In this document: piece after piece, positions 48,887 through 56,660 of the stretch
Layout of the letters: every line of letters begins with the position of its first letter
Position numbering within the stretch: position 1 is the stretch's first letter
From: Novosphingobium album (ex Hu et al. 2023)
Lineage (GTDB): Bacteria > Pseudomonadota > Alphaproteobacteria > Sphingomonadales > Sphingomonadaceae
Reading direction: 5' to 3'
DNA: 64,000 bases
NCBI RefSeq assembly: GCF_022832385.1
Contig: NZ_JALHLE010000035.1
Coordinates: 1-64,000 of the forward strand
Made by a program: the position numbers and the translations under genes
The notes under the pieces: model-generated
Database searches by the model: none
What the model saw: only the letters and a program-made list of their open reading frames with translations
Told to the model about the DNA's origin: nothing

Positions 48887-49936
48887 TCAGGGGACGACGA
48901 AAGTCAGTTGCGGTCCCTCGTCGAGCACATACCGTCCTGCCGGGAAGGCTTCCCCGTCGAGGATGAACGGTCCGCCGATGTCGAGGTCGAGGTCGCTGGC
49001 GTGGAAGCGTTGTGCGCCCTTGCGGGTCATGACTTTGCCGTAGAGGCCGAACAGCACCAGCGGCAGCAGTGCCATCAGCCAGCGCACCGGCCAGTCGATC
49101 ACCGCCATCTTGAGGCCCGGCGCCGGATCGCGGCCGAAGGGGCGTGCGCCCAGCGGGAACTTCTCGAACGTGGTGGCGACCGTCAGGAATCGCTCGTCCT
49201 CGCGGCCGGGGCCGGGATGCGGCAGTTCGCGGCCGGTCTCACGGTTGGTGATGCGGGTGGGCGTGCACTTGCGCCAGGGATTGCCGGTGCGGCCGAACAG
49301 CGTCTGGGCAATGCCCCACAGGACCGTCAGTCCCACGGCGAAGCTGTTGAATGCGCCGCGGCGGTGGGCTTCCTGCCCGGCTTCGGTCGCGATCGCGAAA
49401 GCCCCGGTGCCGAGGATGAAACCCTGCACGCAGCGACCCTCGGCATCCCCTTCGGCGGGCGTAATGCGCAAGGGGCGGCGGGTCTGGGTATAACCCCGGT
49501 GCGCCGCGGCGAGGGCTTCGGCCAGCGACCAGTGATTGGGCAGCCCCAGATCGACGGTGAGCGCATTGGTCTTGCCCTTGGGCAGCACGATCAGCGCGGG
49601 CCAGTCTTCGCCGAACACGTCCGAACCGCACGACAATACGTCACGAACGGTACCGTCGCCGCCGTCGATGACCAGATAGTCGATCCCGCGGCGCGCGAAG
49701 CCGGCGAGCGTGTGGTAGAGATCCTCACGTGTCCGGGGCGTTTCGGTCAGGATGTTGGAGCATTCCGCCATTTCCGGCGCCAGCCCCTTGTTGCGGTGGC
49801 TGCGGGGATTGCGGACGATACCGACGAGCGGGACCGCCCGTCCGCGGCGCGCAGGCCGGGAGGGGCTGGACTTGCCGGACGGGCTGGACTTGCCGAAGCC
49901 CGGCAGCGTTTCAAATTCGTAAATGGTTCCGTGCAC
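48887..49936 (-). CDS. Diacylglycerol-kinase-like lipid kinase
   Basis: A 349-residue protein of the DAGK-catalytic/YegS/sphingosine-kinase family. After a Ser/Pro-rich start (about 15-30), V-G-I-V-R-N-P-R-S and D-G-G-D-G-T-V form the ATP-binding and catalytic G-G-D-G-T motif. The following L-P-K-G-K-T-N-A-L takes the place of the usual P-x-G-T-x-N. Lipids such as diacylglycerol, ceramide or undecaprenol are possible acceptors. It starts at GTG 49936 and is divergent from the CDP-alcohol phosphatidyltransferase 150 nt away. Confidence 0.82.
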   Translation of the reverse strand: MHGTIYEFETLPGFGKSSPSGKSSPSRPARRGRAVPLVGIVRNPRSHRNKGLAPEMAECSNILTETPRTREDLYHTLAGFARRGIDYLVIDGGDGTVRDVLSCGSDVFGEDWPALIVLPKGKTNALTVDLGLPNHWSLAEALAAAHRGYTQTRRPLRITPAEGDAEGRCVQGFILGTGAFAIATEAGQEAHRRGAFNSFAVGLTVLWGIAQTLFGRTGNPWRKCTPTRITNRETGRELPHPGPGREDERFLTVATTFEKFPLGARPFGRDPAPGLKMAVIDWPVRWLMALLPLVLFGLYGKVMTRKGAQRFHASDLDLDIGGPFILDGEAFPAGRYVLDEGPQLTFVVP

Positions 49937-50086
49937 GGGCGCCTATGTAGTGTCAGCCGCCCGCAAAATCACCAAGAAATGCTAGCTGACACATTAATGT
50001 TACAGTTGTGTGGCGGCTGTGGCGCTCCTGCCACGTTCGGCGCCCCCCGATTGCCAGTCTCGCACACCTGGATTACGGCGCCGTCC

Positions 50087-51235
50087 ATGGACAGTACTAC
50101 CCCCACGCCGGCCGACGCCCTGCCAGTCGTTACTCTTGGCGAGAATTCCGTCAAACTCTGGGGGCTGACGATGGCCGAGCGCAATGGCCGGATCGCCCGC
50201 GCATCGAAGCTCACACCGTCCCCGTCCGTGCCGCAAGGCCCCGCGATTCTTTCGAACGCTGCGCATGCCTGGGACCCGGCGTGGTTTCGCCACATCGTGA
50301 CCCAGCCGGGCATGGTGCTCACGCTGGGGGGCGTCCCCGCGCTGGCCCATGCCGCCGATGCCGGGCAAGCTGCCCGAATCGCGCAGGCCATGACCGCGGA
50401 CACGCCGCTTACCGATGGCACCGGCCTCACCGTGGTCGCCTTCGAGAGCGGGCCGACGATCGAGAACAAGCAGTTGCGCAAGCGCGAGACGCCGTTCCTG
50501 ATGGCGCTGACGCCAGGCTCGGTGCGGGCGATCGAGCGCGCCAGCTATTTCGGCGCCTACAAGGGCGTGACCGACCTGCTTACCAAATACCTCTGGCCCG
50601 AATGGGCACTGGTGCTCACGCGCATCTGCGCGAAGCTGCACATCACGCCCAACATGGTGACGACCGTGGGCGCAGTGTTCTGCGTGGTGGCGACGGTGCT
50701 GTTTGCCTATGGGCACTACTGGGCTGGCATGGCGACGGGGCTCGTGTTCATGGTGCTCGATACCGTCGACGGCAAGCTCGCGCGGTGCACGATCACCTCC
50801 TCGCACTGGGGCAATATCTTCGACCACGGCATGGACCTCGTCCATCCGCCGTTCTGGTGGTACTTCTGGGCGACCGGCCTCGCGTTCTGGGGGCTGGAGT
50901 ATGACACCGCCACGTTCTGGTGGGTGCAGGGGGCGATCCAGGGCGGCTATGTCGTCCAGCGCCTGATCGAGGGTGTGTTCATGCGCCAGAACGGCATGAT
51001 GCACATCCACGTCTGGCGCCGGTTCGACAGCCGGTTTCGCCTGATCACCGCGCGGCGCAATCCGAACATGGTGATCCTCTTCGTCGCGATGCTGTTCGCG
51101 CGGCCCGATCTGGGCCTGATCGCGGTGGCATGGTGGACGGCGCTGTCGTGCCTGATCCACGCCGTGCGCCTGGTCCAGGCCTGGATGGTGCGGGCGCGTG
51201 GCGGTACGATCAGTTCGTGGCTGTCGGAAGACTGA
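50087..51235 (+). CDS. CDP-alcohol phosphatidyltransferase with N-terminal domain
   Basis: A 382-residue membrane enzyme. The CDP-alcohol motif D-T-V-D-G-K-L-A-R-x8-G-x3-D-x3-D is complete, so it can transfer a phospho-alcohol from a CDP-activated substrate. About 190 residues precede it and look like a worn nucleotidyltransferase domain (with L-R-K-R-E-T-P-F near the junction), as in the bifunctional IPCT-DIPP synthases. The I-T-P-N-M-V-T sequence that starts the membrane part is also typical. The neighbouring lipid kinase and nucleotidyltransferases point to a head-group pathway. The product is unknown. Confidence 0.88.
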   Translation: MDSTTPTPADALPVVTLGENSVKLWGLTMAERNGRIARASKLTPSPSVPQGPAILSNAAHAWDPAWFRHIVTQPGMVLTLGGVPALAHAADAGQAARIAQAMTADTPLTDGTGLTVVAFESGPTIENKQLRKRETPFLMALTPGSVRAIERASYFGAYKGVTDLLTKYLWPEWALVLTRICAKLHITPNMVTTVGAVFCVVATVLFAYGHYWAGMATGLVFMVLDTVDGKLARCTITSSHWGNIFDHGMDLVHPPFWWYFWATGLAFWGLEYDTATFWWVQGAIQGGYVVQRLIEGVFMRQNGMMHIHVWRRFDSRFRLITARRNPNMVILFVAMLFARPDLGLIAVAWWTALSCLIHAVRLVQAWMVRARGGTISSWLSED

Positions 51236-51251
51236 GCAAGGGAGAGCAGCG

Positions 51252-51680
51252 ATGAACGTGACCATGGAGAAGTTCGGCTACCCGGCTACGCTGGTGGCTG
51301 AATTCGATCACTGGGTGGTGCTCGCCCGTCCGGCCCAGCCGACGCTCGGTTCGCTGGTGCTGGCCGCGAAGTCGGATGCGATCGCCTTTTCCGACCTGCC
51401 TGCAAAAGCCCATGCCGAACTCAAGCAGGCCACGACCGCGATCGAGCGCGCGCTGGGTGCGGCGGTGGACTATGCCAGGCTCAACTACCTGATGCTGATG
51501 ATGGTCGACCCGAACGTGCACTTCCACGTTATCCCGCGCTACGAGGGGGCGCGTGATTGGCAGGGACGCGAATTCGTCGATGTGGGCTGGCCCAAGGTTC
51601 CCGATCTCGGCCATGCCGTGGCGCTGCAAGGGGAAGATCTGGCCGCGCTGGTCAGCTGGCTGAAGGGTTACTTCGGCTGA
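51252..51680 (+). CDS. HIT-family protein
   Basis: A 142-residue histidine-triad protein. The family core N-Y-L-M-L-M-M-V-D-P and the triad region N-V-H-F-H-V-I-P-R are present, with Asn where the first His of H-x-H-x-H-x2 is expected. The catalytic middle His and the third are kept. HIT proteins hydrolyse or transfer nucleotides from phosphoramidates and dinucleotides. It lies 16 nt behind the CDP-alcohol phosphatidyltransferase gene with a GGGAGAG ribosome site, so it is co-transcribed with it. Confidence 0.85.
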   Translation: MNVTMEKFGYPATLVAEFDHWVVLARPAQPTLGSLVLAAKSDAIAFSDLPAKAHAELKQATTAIERALGAAVDYARLNYLMLMMVDPNVHFHVIPRYEGARDWQGREFVDVGWPKVPDLGHAVALQGEDLAALVSWLKGYFG

Positions 51681-51684
51681 GGGA

Positions 51685-52338
51685 TCATTCCCCTCCGTCC
51701 TTGCGGACCCTTGCCACCGTTTTCTGCAGCGTCGCGAGATCGACGAGACCCGGGATCAGGTAGGAGCCGATCATCAGGCCGGGCGTTCCTTCCAGCCCCA
51801 TGATGTCCGCATAGCGGAAGTTGCGCACGAGCAGGGCGTCGATCTCATCCTTGTGCGTCTTCATGTCGTTTTGCAGCCGGTTCCAGTCGATGCGAGCGGT
51901 GCGGGCGGCCTGCCGGATTGTCGGTTCATCCAGCCGCACCGGTACCTGCATGAGCGCGGCATGGAAGGCGGCGTGCTTGTTCTGGTACTGCGCGGCAATC
52001 GCGGCACGCGCGGCCAGCATCGATCCTGCCCCCTGCAGTGGCCAGTCGCGATAGACGACGCGCACTTTCGGGTCGGACCTGACCAGTGCATTGAGTGTGG
52101 TGTCGAAGCGGCGGCAATAGGGGCACTGGTAGTCCGAGAAGATCACCACGGTGACATCGCCGTCCTTCGCACCCGCCGTGGGTGCGAGCGGGTCGTTGCG
52201 AATCTGCGCGCGCAATTGCCGCGCTTCGGCGGACCGGGACTCGTTCCCGGCCTTTTGCGCCGGGGCTGCGGCCGGAGTCAGCGCTGCCGCGAGGGCGAAG
52301 CCCGCAATCAGGCAGGCGCGCAGGGCGGGGGAAATCAT
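51685..52338 (-). CDS. DsbA-family thiol-disulfide oxidoreductase
   Basis: A periplasmic thioredoxin-fold protein of 217 residues. The signal peptide is cut near P-A-A-A-P-A-Q. The active site C-P-Y-C lies in D-Y-Q-C-P-Y-C-R-R-F, and the cis-Pro motif is G-T-P-G-L-M-I-G. The pattern matches the DsbA/DsbG-like thioredoxin-4 group used in alphaproteobacterial envelope folding. It overlaps the TlpA-like gene (ATGA), so the two probably work as a redox pair. It is the last gene of the minus-strand unit 55136-51685. Confidence 0.9.
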   Translation of the reverse strand: MISPALRACLIAGFALAAALTPAAAPAQKAGNESRSAEARQLRAQIRNDPLAPTAGAKDGDVTVVIFSDYQCPYCRRFDTTLNALVRSDPKVRVVYRDWPLQGAGSMLAARAAIAAQYQNKHAAFHAALMQVPVRLDEPTIRQAARTARIDWNRLQNDMKTHKDEIDALLVRNFRYADIMGLEGTPGLMIGSYLIPGLVDLATLQKTVARVRKDGGE

Positions 52339-53138
52339 GGCGGGGTCCTTTCCAGAGCCTCGATCTGCGCCGTCAGTCCGGCGCGGGAAATCTCGCCGAC
52401 GTGGCTGGACACGATCGTGCCCGACCTGTCGATGAACAATGTGGTGGGCAACGCCTGCGTTTCGAGGGCCTGAACTGCGTCGTGCGTGGGATCGGCCAGT
52501 ACCCGATCGCCGGGCAGGCCCTGCTCGGAGAGGTAGTGCCGGATCGTGTCCATGTCCTCGCCTGCATTGGCAAGGAATACCGGCACGGCCGACGCGCGCG
52601 CCACGTCCGTGACCATTGGCATCTCGCGCCGGCACGGGCCGCACCAGCTGGCCCAGACGTTGAGCACGAAGGGCCTGTCGCGCAGGCTGTCGAGCGCCAC
52701 CGGGCGCCCGTCCAGAGTGACGAGCGTCAATCCCGTCGGAAACGGGCGGGGGGCCGGGCGCAGCATTGGCATGGCCAGCTCCATGAAGAGCGCCAGCGCC
52801 GTGGCCGTGCCGCCCAGCACAATCGCAGCGCGCGACCGGCGCAGCATGACCGCGACCACCGCGAGGCCGGCCATGAGCCCCGGCCAGAGCGCAAAGCCGC
52901 CCTGCCATATCGCCAGAACCGACCAGGGCTCTGCCCGGAAGGCTTCGAAATGGAGAAGGACATAGGCCGCGCGGGCCGTCACCAGACCGGCCAGAAGCGC
53001 GCGCCAGGCCGTGGCATCCACGCGCGCCTGCGTCTGCCGGGCGAGGCGCCCCGCCACGAACAGGAACACGGCGATGCACACGACTGCCGCGAGCCTTTCG
53101 CTCGCCAGCATCAGCGGGCCGAGTGGGATCGAGGACAC
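52335..53138 (-). CDS. TlpA-like thioredoxin with Lgt-like membrane domain
   Basis: A 267-residue inner membrane protein. The first 125 residues form about four transmembrane helices resembling part of the prolipoprotein diacylglyceryl transferase fold (R-A-A-Y-V-L, W-Q-G-G-F-A). A periplasmic thioredoxin domain follows with W-C-G-P-C and A-L-P-T-T-L-F-I-D (cis-Pro). It probably reduces or isomerises cysteines with the DsbA-like partner. The gene follows the MFS gene by 4 nt and overlaps the DsbA gene. Confidence 0.85.
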   Translation of the reverse strand: MSSIPLGPLMLASERLAAVVCIAVFLFVAGRLARQTQARVDATAWRALLAGLVTARAAYVLLHFEAFRAEPWSVLAIWQGGFALWPGLMAGLAVVAVMLRRSRAAIVLGGTATALALFMELAMPMLRPAPRPFPTGLTLVTLDGRPVALDSLRDRPFVLNVWASWCGPCRREMPMVTDVARASAVPVFLANAGEDMDTIRHYLSEQGLPGDRVLADPTHDAVQALETQALPTTLFIDRSGTIVSSHVGEISRAGLTAQIEALERTPP

Positions 53139-53142
53139 GGCC

Positions 53143-54381
53143 TTATGTACCGTCCGAAACGTGATCCGGGTGCCGGTATTCGGGCACGAACAGCACGATC
53201 AGTGCCGCCAGCGCGACGCAGGCGGGCATTGTCGCCAAAGCCAGCGTGAAATTGCCGCCGGTGGCATCAGCGAGAAAACCCACCAGCGGCTGGAACACCA
53301 GCGCCCCGGCAATGCCGATCATGTTCACGAAGGCGACCGTGGTGCCGGCGACGTCGTTCGCCATGCCTTCCTTGGCCATGGCGAAGGTCAGCATCTGGAA
53401 GCCGCCGAAGAAACCACCAGCCAGCAGCACCGCACCCTCGGTAAAGGCGGGCAGCGGCAGGTAGAGCACGGCCAGATAGGCCAGCGCCGTCAGCACGGCA
53501 CCCCCCAGCACGAGATACTTGCGGTGGCCCAGCCGGTCGGAGAGCCAGCCACCGAACACGCTGCCCAGAGCCATGCCCCAGAACACCATCGAGACGATCG
53601 TTTCTGCCGTGATCTGGGCGCGGTGGTGATCGGTCACCAGTTCGGTGGTGCCCCACAGCCCGGCATAGACGTTGACTGGCAGATAATAGAGCATGCCCGT
53701 GACCGCGATGGCCCAGGCCCGGCCATTGCCCATCACCATGGCGAGGCTCTGGCGGACGTGTTCGACTGCACCGGTATCCGCCTCGCTCGCGGGCGAATGC
53801 GGCTCGCGCAGGAACAGCAGGGCTGCCACGAAAATGCCGAGTCCGGCGAGACCTGACCCGATGAATACGGTGCGCCATCCCGCCGTCCCGACGAGGTCCG
53901 AAAGCAGCACCGCACCGATCGCGGCGCCAACCATGCCGGTGGCGTTGACCGCGCCGGAGAGCAGCGCAAAGCGTTCTGGCGCGAACCAGTGGTTCACCAG
54001 CCAGAGCGCCGAGACGAAGGCGAAGGACGCGCCGAATCCGGTCAGCACCCGGCCTGCCGCCGCTACGCCTGCCACACTGGTTGCGGCGAAGAGGAGCACA
54101 CCCGCCGCGCAGCACAGGCTCCCGCCGACAATGAATTTGCGCGCGCCGAAGCGGTCGAGCAGCAGCCCGACGACGATCTGCATCGGCGCGTAGATCCAGA
54201 AGAACAGGCTGGAGAGCGTGCCGAAGCCGGACTTCGTAAGTCCGAAGAAGCTGGCGATCGCGGTGGTGTCGAGGCTGGGTTCGATTCGGGCGACGAACTC
54301 GAAAAGGAAAAAGCCCGAGCCGATGACGAAGGCGATCCAGGCCGCCCGCGTTGCCGCTAGCTGGCCTGGGGCGGCCGTCAT
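53143..54381 (-). CDS. MFS transporter
   Basis: A 412-residue, 12-helix major facilitator of the sugar-phosphate/anion-like type. The loop motif D-R-F-G-A-R-K between helices 2 and 3 and S-D-R-L-G-H-R-K between 8 and 9 are standard. It overlaps the cytidylyltransferase-like gene by 4 nt and precedes the TlpA-like gene. The substrate is unknown; co-translation suggests it serves the nucleotidyltransferase pathway. Confidence 0.82.
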   Translation of the reverse strand: MTAAPGQLAATRAAWIAFVIGSGFFLFEFVARIEPSLDTTAIASFFGLTKSGFGTLSSLFFWIYAPMQIVVGLLLDRFGARKFIVGGSLCCAAGVLLFAATSVAGVAAAGRVLTGFGASFAFVSALWLVNHWFAPERFALLSGAVNATGMVGAAIGAVLLSDLVGTAGWRTVFIGSGLAGLGIFVAALLFLREPHSPASEADTGAVEHVRQSLAMVMGNGRAWAIAVTGMLYYLPVNVYAGLWGTTELVTDHHRAQITAETIVSMVFWGMALGSVFGGWLSDRLGHRKYLVLGGAVLTALAYLAVLYLPLPAFTEGAVLLAGGFFGGFQMLTFAMAKEGMANDVAGTTVAFVNMIGIAGALVFQPLVGFLADATGGNFTLALATMPACVALAALIVLFVPEYRHPDHVSDGT

Positions 54382-55136
54382 GCCCAGGTGTCGGTCAGCT
54401 TCGTCGCGATCTCGATATCGTTGAGGAAATCGACCTCGGCCCAGTCAAGCCCCTCGATCGAGACAGTGCCCACCTTGCCGGTGGGCGCGATCGAATCGAT
54501 GACCTTGAGATACCAGTGCTGCACGCCTTCGGGCGTGCGCATCGCCTGCCGCACGGTTTCGCGGAACAGGTCCGCGCCTTCGCCGCGAAAGGCGAGGAAA
54601 CCGATCGATTCGGCGTTCGACTGCTGCGCGGTGAGGGTCTTGCCGATGTGGACGAGGCGGCCATCGGCCTCGCGCTCCACTTTCATGTCGTCGCTGTCGT
54701 AGCCGTCCGGCTTGACGTCCACGGTCACGGCAACCGGCCACGGCTTCCCGTTCGAATCCTTGGCACCTTGCTGCACCTTGCGGACGATATCCTCGGAGAT
54801 GAGCGTATCGCCGTTGAGGATCAGGAAGTCGCCGCGCATCGCTTCGCGGGCGATCCAGCACGAGCCGAGGTTGTCGGCGACCTTGTAGAAGGGATTGAAG
54901 CGCACCGTGATCTCGACGCGGGGATCGGTGATCGCGTTCAGGTGCTCTTCCAGCATGTCGGTCATGAAGCCGGTGACCACGTCGATCCGCTTCACGCCGC
55001 CGCGCGCGAGCATCTCCACCTGCCATTCGATCAGCGACTTGCCCGAGAAGTCGATGAGGCATTTGGGCCGCTCGGCGGTGAGTGGGAGCAGGCGCGAGCC
55101 CTGGCCGGCGCTGAGAAGGATGGCGTGTTCGATCAT
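54378..55136 (-). CDS. Nucleotidyltransferase (cytidylyltransferase-like)
   Basis: A 252-residue NTP transferase with an intact loop L-S-A-G-Q-G-S-R-L-L-P-L-T, the E-x-P-K-C-L-like anchor (R-P-K-C-L-I) and the metal site L-N-G-D-T-L. The sequence resembles LicC / phospho-alcohol cytidylyltransferases and sugar-1-phosphate nucleotidyltransferases. It could make the CDP-alcohol used by the phosphatidyltransferase at 50087. ATG 55136 opens a four-gene unit (this, MFS, TlpA-like, DsbA-like) divergent from the flippase gene. Confidence 0.88.
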   Translation of the reverse strand: MIEHAILLSAGQGSRLLPLTAERPKCLIDFSGKSLIEWQVEMLARGGVKRIDVVTGFMTDMLEEHLNAITDPRVEITVRFNPFYKVADNLGSCWIAREAMRGDFLILNGDTLISEDIVRKVQQGAKDSNGKPWPVAVTVDVKPDGYDSDDMKVEREADGRLVHIGKTLTAQQSNAESIGFLAFRGEGADLFRETVRQAMRTPEGVQHWYLKVIDSIAPTGKVGTVSIEGLDWAEVDFLNDIEIATKLTDTWA

Positions 55137-55287
55137 GATCCGGCTTTGCGTATCGTTGGGGGGAAACCGGGCCCTCTAGCCGCTGCGGCAGCAAAGGGAA
55201 AGGTCCGGGTGGCGGCTCCACTCGTTTCGCCGCAGGTCATCGCCTCAATCCTTGCAAGTGGAGGTTCCCTCGTCCAAATGCACCGCA

Positions 55288-56649
55288 ATGTCCGCCAAAC
55301 GCGACCGCCTTGAGAATGTTTCTCCCCTGGGGCGGATACTTCAGAACACGGCCTGGCTGCTTGGCGGCAAGGGATTCGGCGCGGTCTGCGGACTGCTCTA
55401 TCTTGCGATTCTCACGCGCACGCTGGGGCTGAAGGACTTCGGCCACTTCTCGCTGATCTTCGGCACCGCGCAGGCTCTGATCGCCATTGCCGGGTTCCAG
55501 ACCTGGCGCGTCGTTGTGCGCTACGGCAGCGAGCATGTCCATGCCGGGGAGTGGGACAAGTTCGGCCGGCTGGGGATGCTGTGCGGTCTGCTCGACGCGG
55601 CGGGTGCGGTGGCGGGCTGCGCGCTGGCGGCGGTGGTGATCTATGGCTTTTCCCATGTGCTCGATCTCAATCCCAACTATATCGACATGGCCTTCTGGTT
55701 CAGCTGCGCCTCGCTTTGGGCGCTGGTCTCCGCACCGACCGGGATCGTGCGCGCGCTGCACCGGTTCGACATGGCGGTCTATGTCGAGGCTGTGGTGCCC
55801 ACCGGACGCCTGATCGCGGCGGTGGTGATCTGGCTGACCGGGCCATCGGTGGGCCGCTTCCTGTTCGCATGGGCTGCGATCGATATTCTCGAATCGGTAC
55901 TTTACTGGATCATGGCGCGGCGGCTGTGTCCGCAGGCCGTGCGTCCCGGCAATCTCTTCAAGTGGCGCCTCGCGCTCAGGGAAAACCCCGGCGTCGGGCA
56001 CTTCTTCTGGGTGACCTATGCCGGGGCGACGATCGATGCGACGATGAAGAACGGGCCGCTGCTCGTCGTCGGCGGCTGGGTCGGCACCCGCGCGGCGGGT
56101 CTCTACCGCCTTGCCTCGCAGCTCTCGCAGGCGCTGAGCAAGCTCTCCACGCTGCTGACCCGCTCGGTCTATGCGGAAGTGGCGCGTGTGCGCGTCTCTT
56201 CCGAAGCTGCCGAGTTTCGCAAGCTGGCGCTGCAGACGAGCGCGATCGCCGGGCTCGCCGGGCTGGCCGTGGTCGGGGTGGCGCTGGTGGCCGGCAGGCA
56301 GCTGCTCGCGCTGATCGGCGGTGAAGCCTTCGAAGGTGGCGCGGCGATTCTCGTGCCGCTCGCCATTGCTGCCAGCTTCGACCTTGCCAGCGTCGCCTTC
56401 GAGCCGGTGCTTCATTCCACCGGACGCGCCCGGCTTTCGCTGACCGCGCGGCTGATGGCGGTGGCAGCGCTCGCCGTGGGGCTGGTCCTGTTCATTCCCG
56501 TTGGCCCGAGCGGGGCGGCCTGGGCGGTCGCCCTGGCGGGCGGGGTGTCCTATGTCGCGATGGGCGTGATGGCCTGGCGCACGCTGCAGAAGATCGAGCG
56601 GGAGGAGATTGTCCCGATCGTCGAGGAACCCGGCTCGACAGACGCCTGA
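55288..56649 (+). CDS. MATE/Wzx-type polysaccharide or lipid flippase
   Basis: A 453-residue, about 12-14-helix membrane protein of the polysaccharide-transporter (MVF/PST) group, which flips lipid-linked sugars or lipids across the inner membrane. L-L-G-G-K-G-F-G and L-T-R-T-L-G-L-K-D-F-G are the typical N-terminal signatures. ATG 55288 is chosen over the in-frame TTG 55252 because M-S-A-K-R-D-R gives a sensible cytoplasmic start. It is divergent from the nucleotidyltransferase gene, and the M20 gene follows by 11 nt. Confidence 0.85.
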   Translation: MSAKRDRLENVSPLGRILQNTAWLLGGKGFGAVCGLLYLAILTRTLGLKDFGHFSLIFGTAQALIAIAGFQTWRVVVRYGSEHVHAGEWDKFGRLGMLCGLLDAAGAVAGCALAAVVIYGFSHVLDLNPNYIDMAFWFSCASLWALVSAPTGIVRALHRFDMAVYVEAVVPTGRLIAAVVIWLTGPSVGRFLFAWAAIDILESVLYWIMARRLCPQAVRPGNLFKWRLALRENPGVGHFFWVTYAGATIDATMKNGPLLVVGGWVGTRAAGLYRLASQLSQALSKLSTLLTRSVYAEVARVRVSSEAAEFRKLALQTSAIAGLAGLAVVGVALVAGRQLLALIGGEAFEGGAAILVPLAIAASFDLASVAFEPVLHSTGRARLSLTARLMAVAALAVGLVLFIPVGPSGAAWAVALAGGVSYVAMGVMAWRTLQKIEREEIVPIVEEPGSTDA

Positions 56650-56660
56650 GGCCGTCTATC

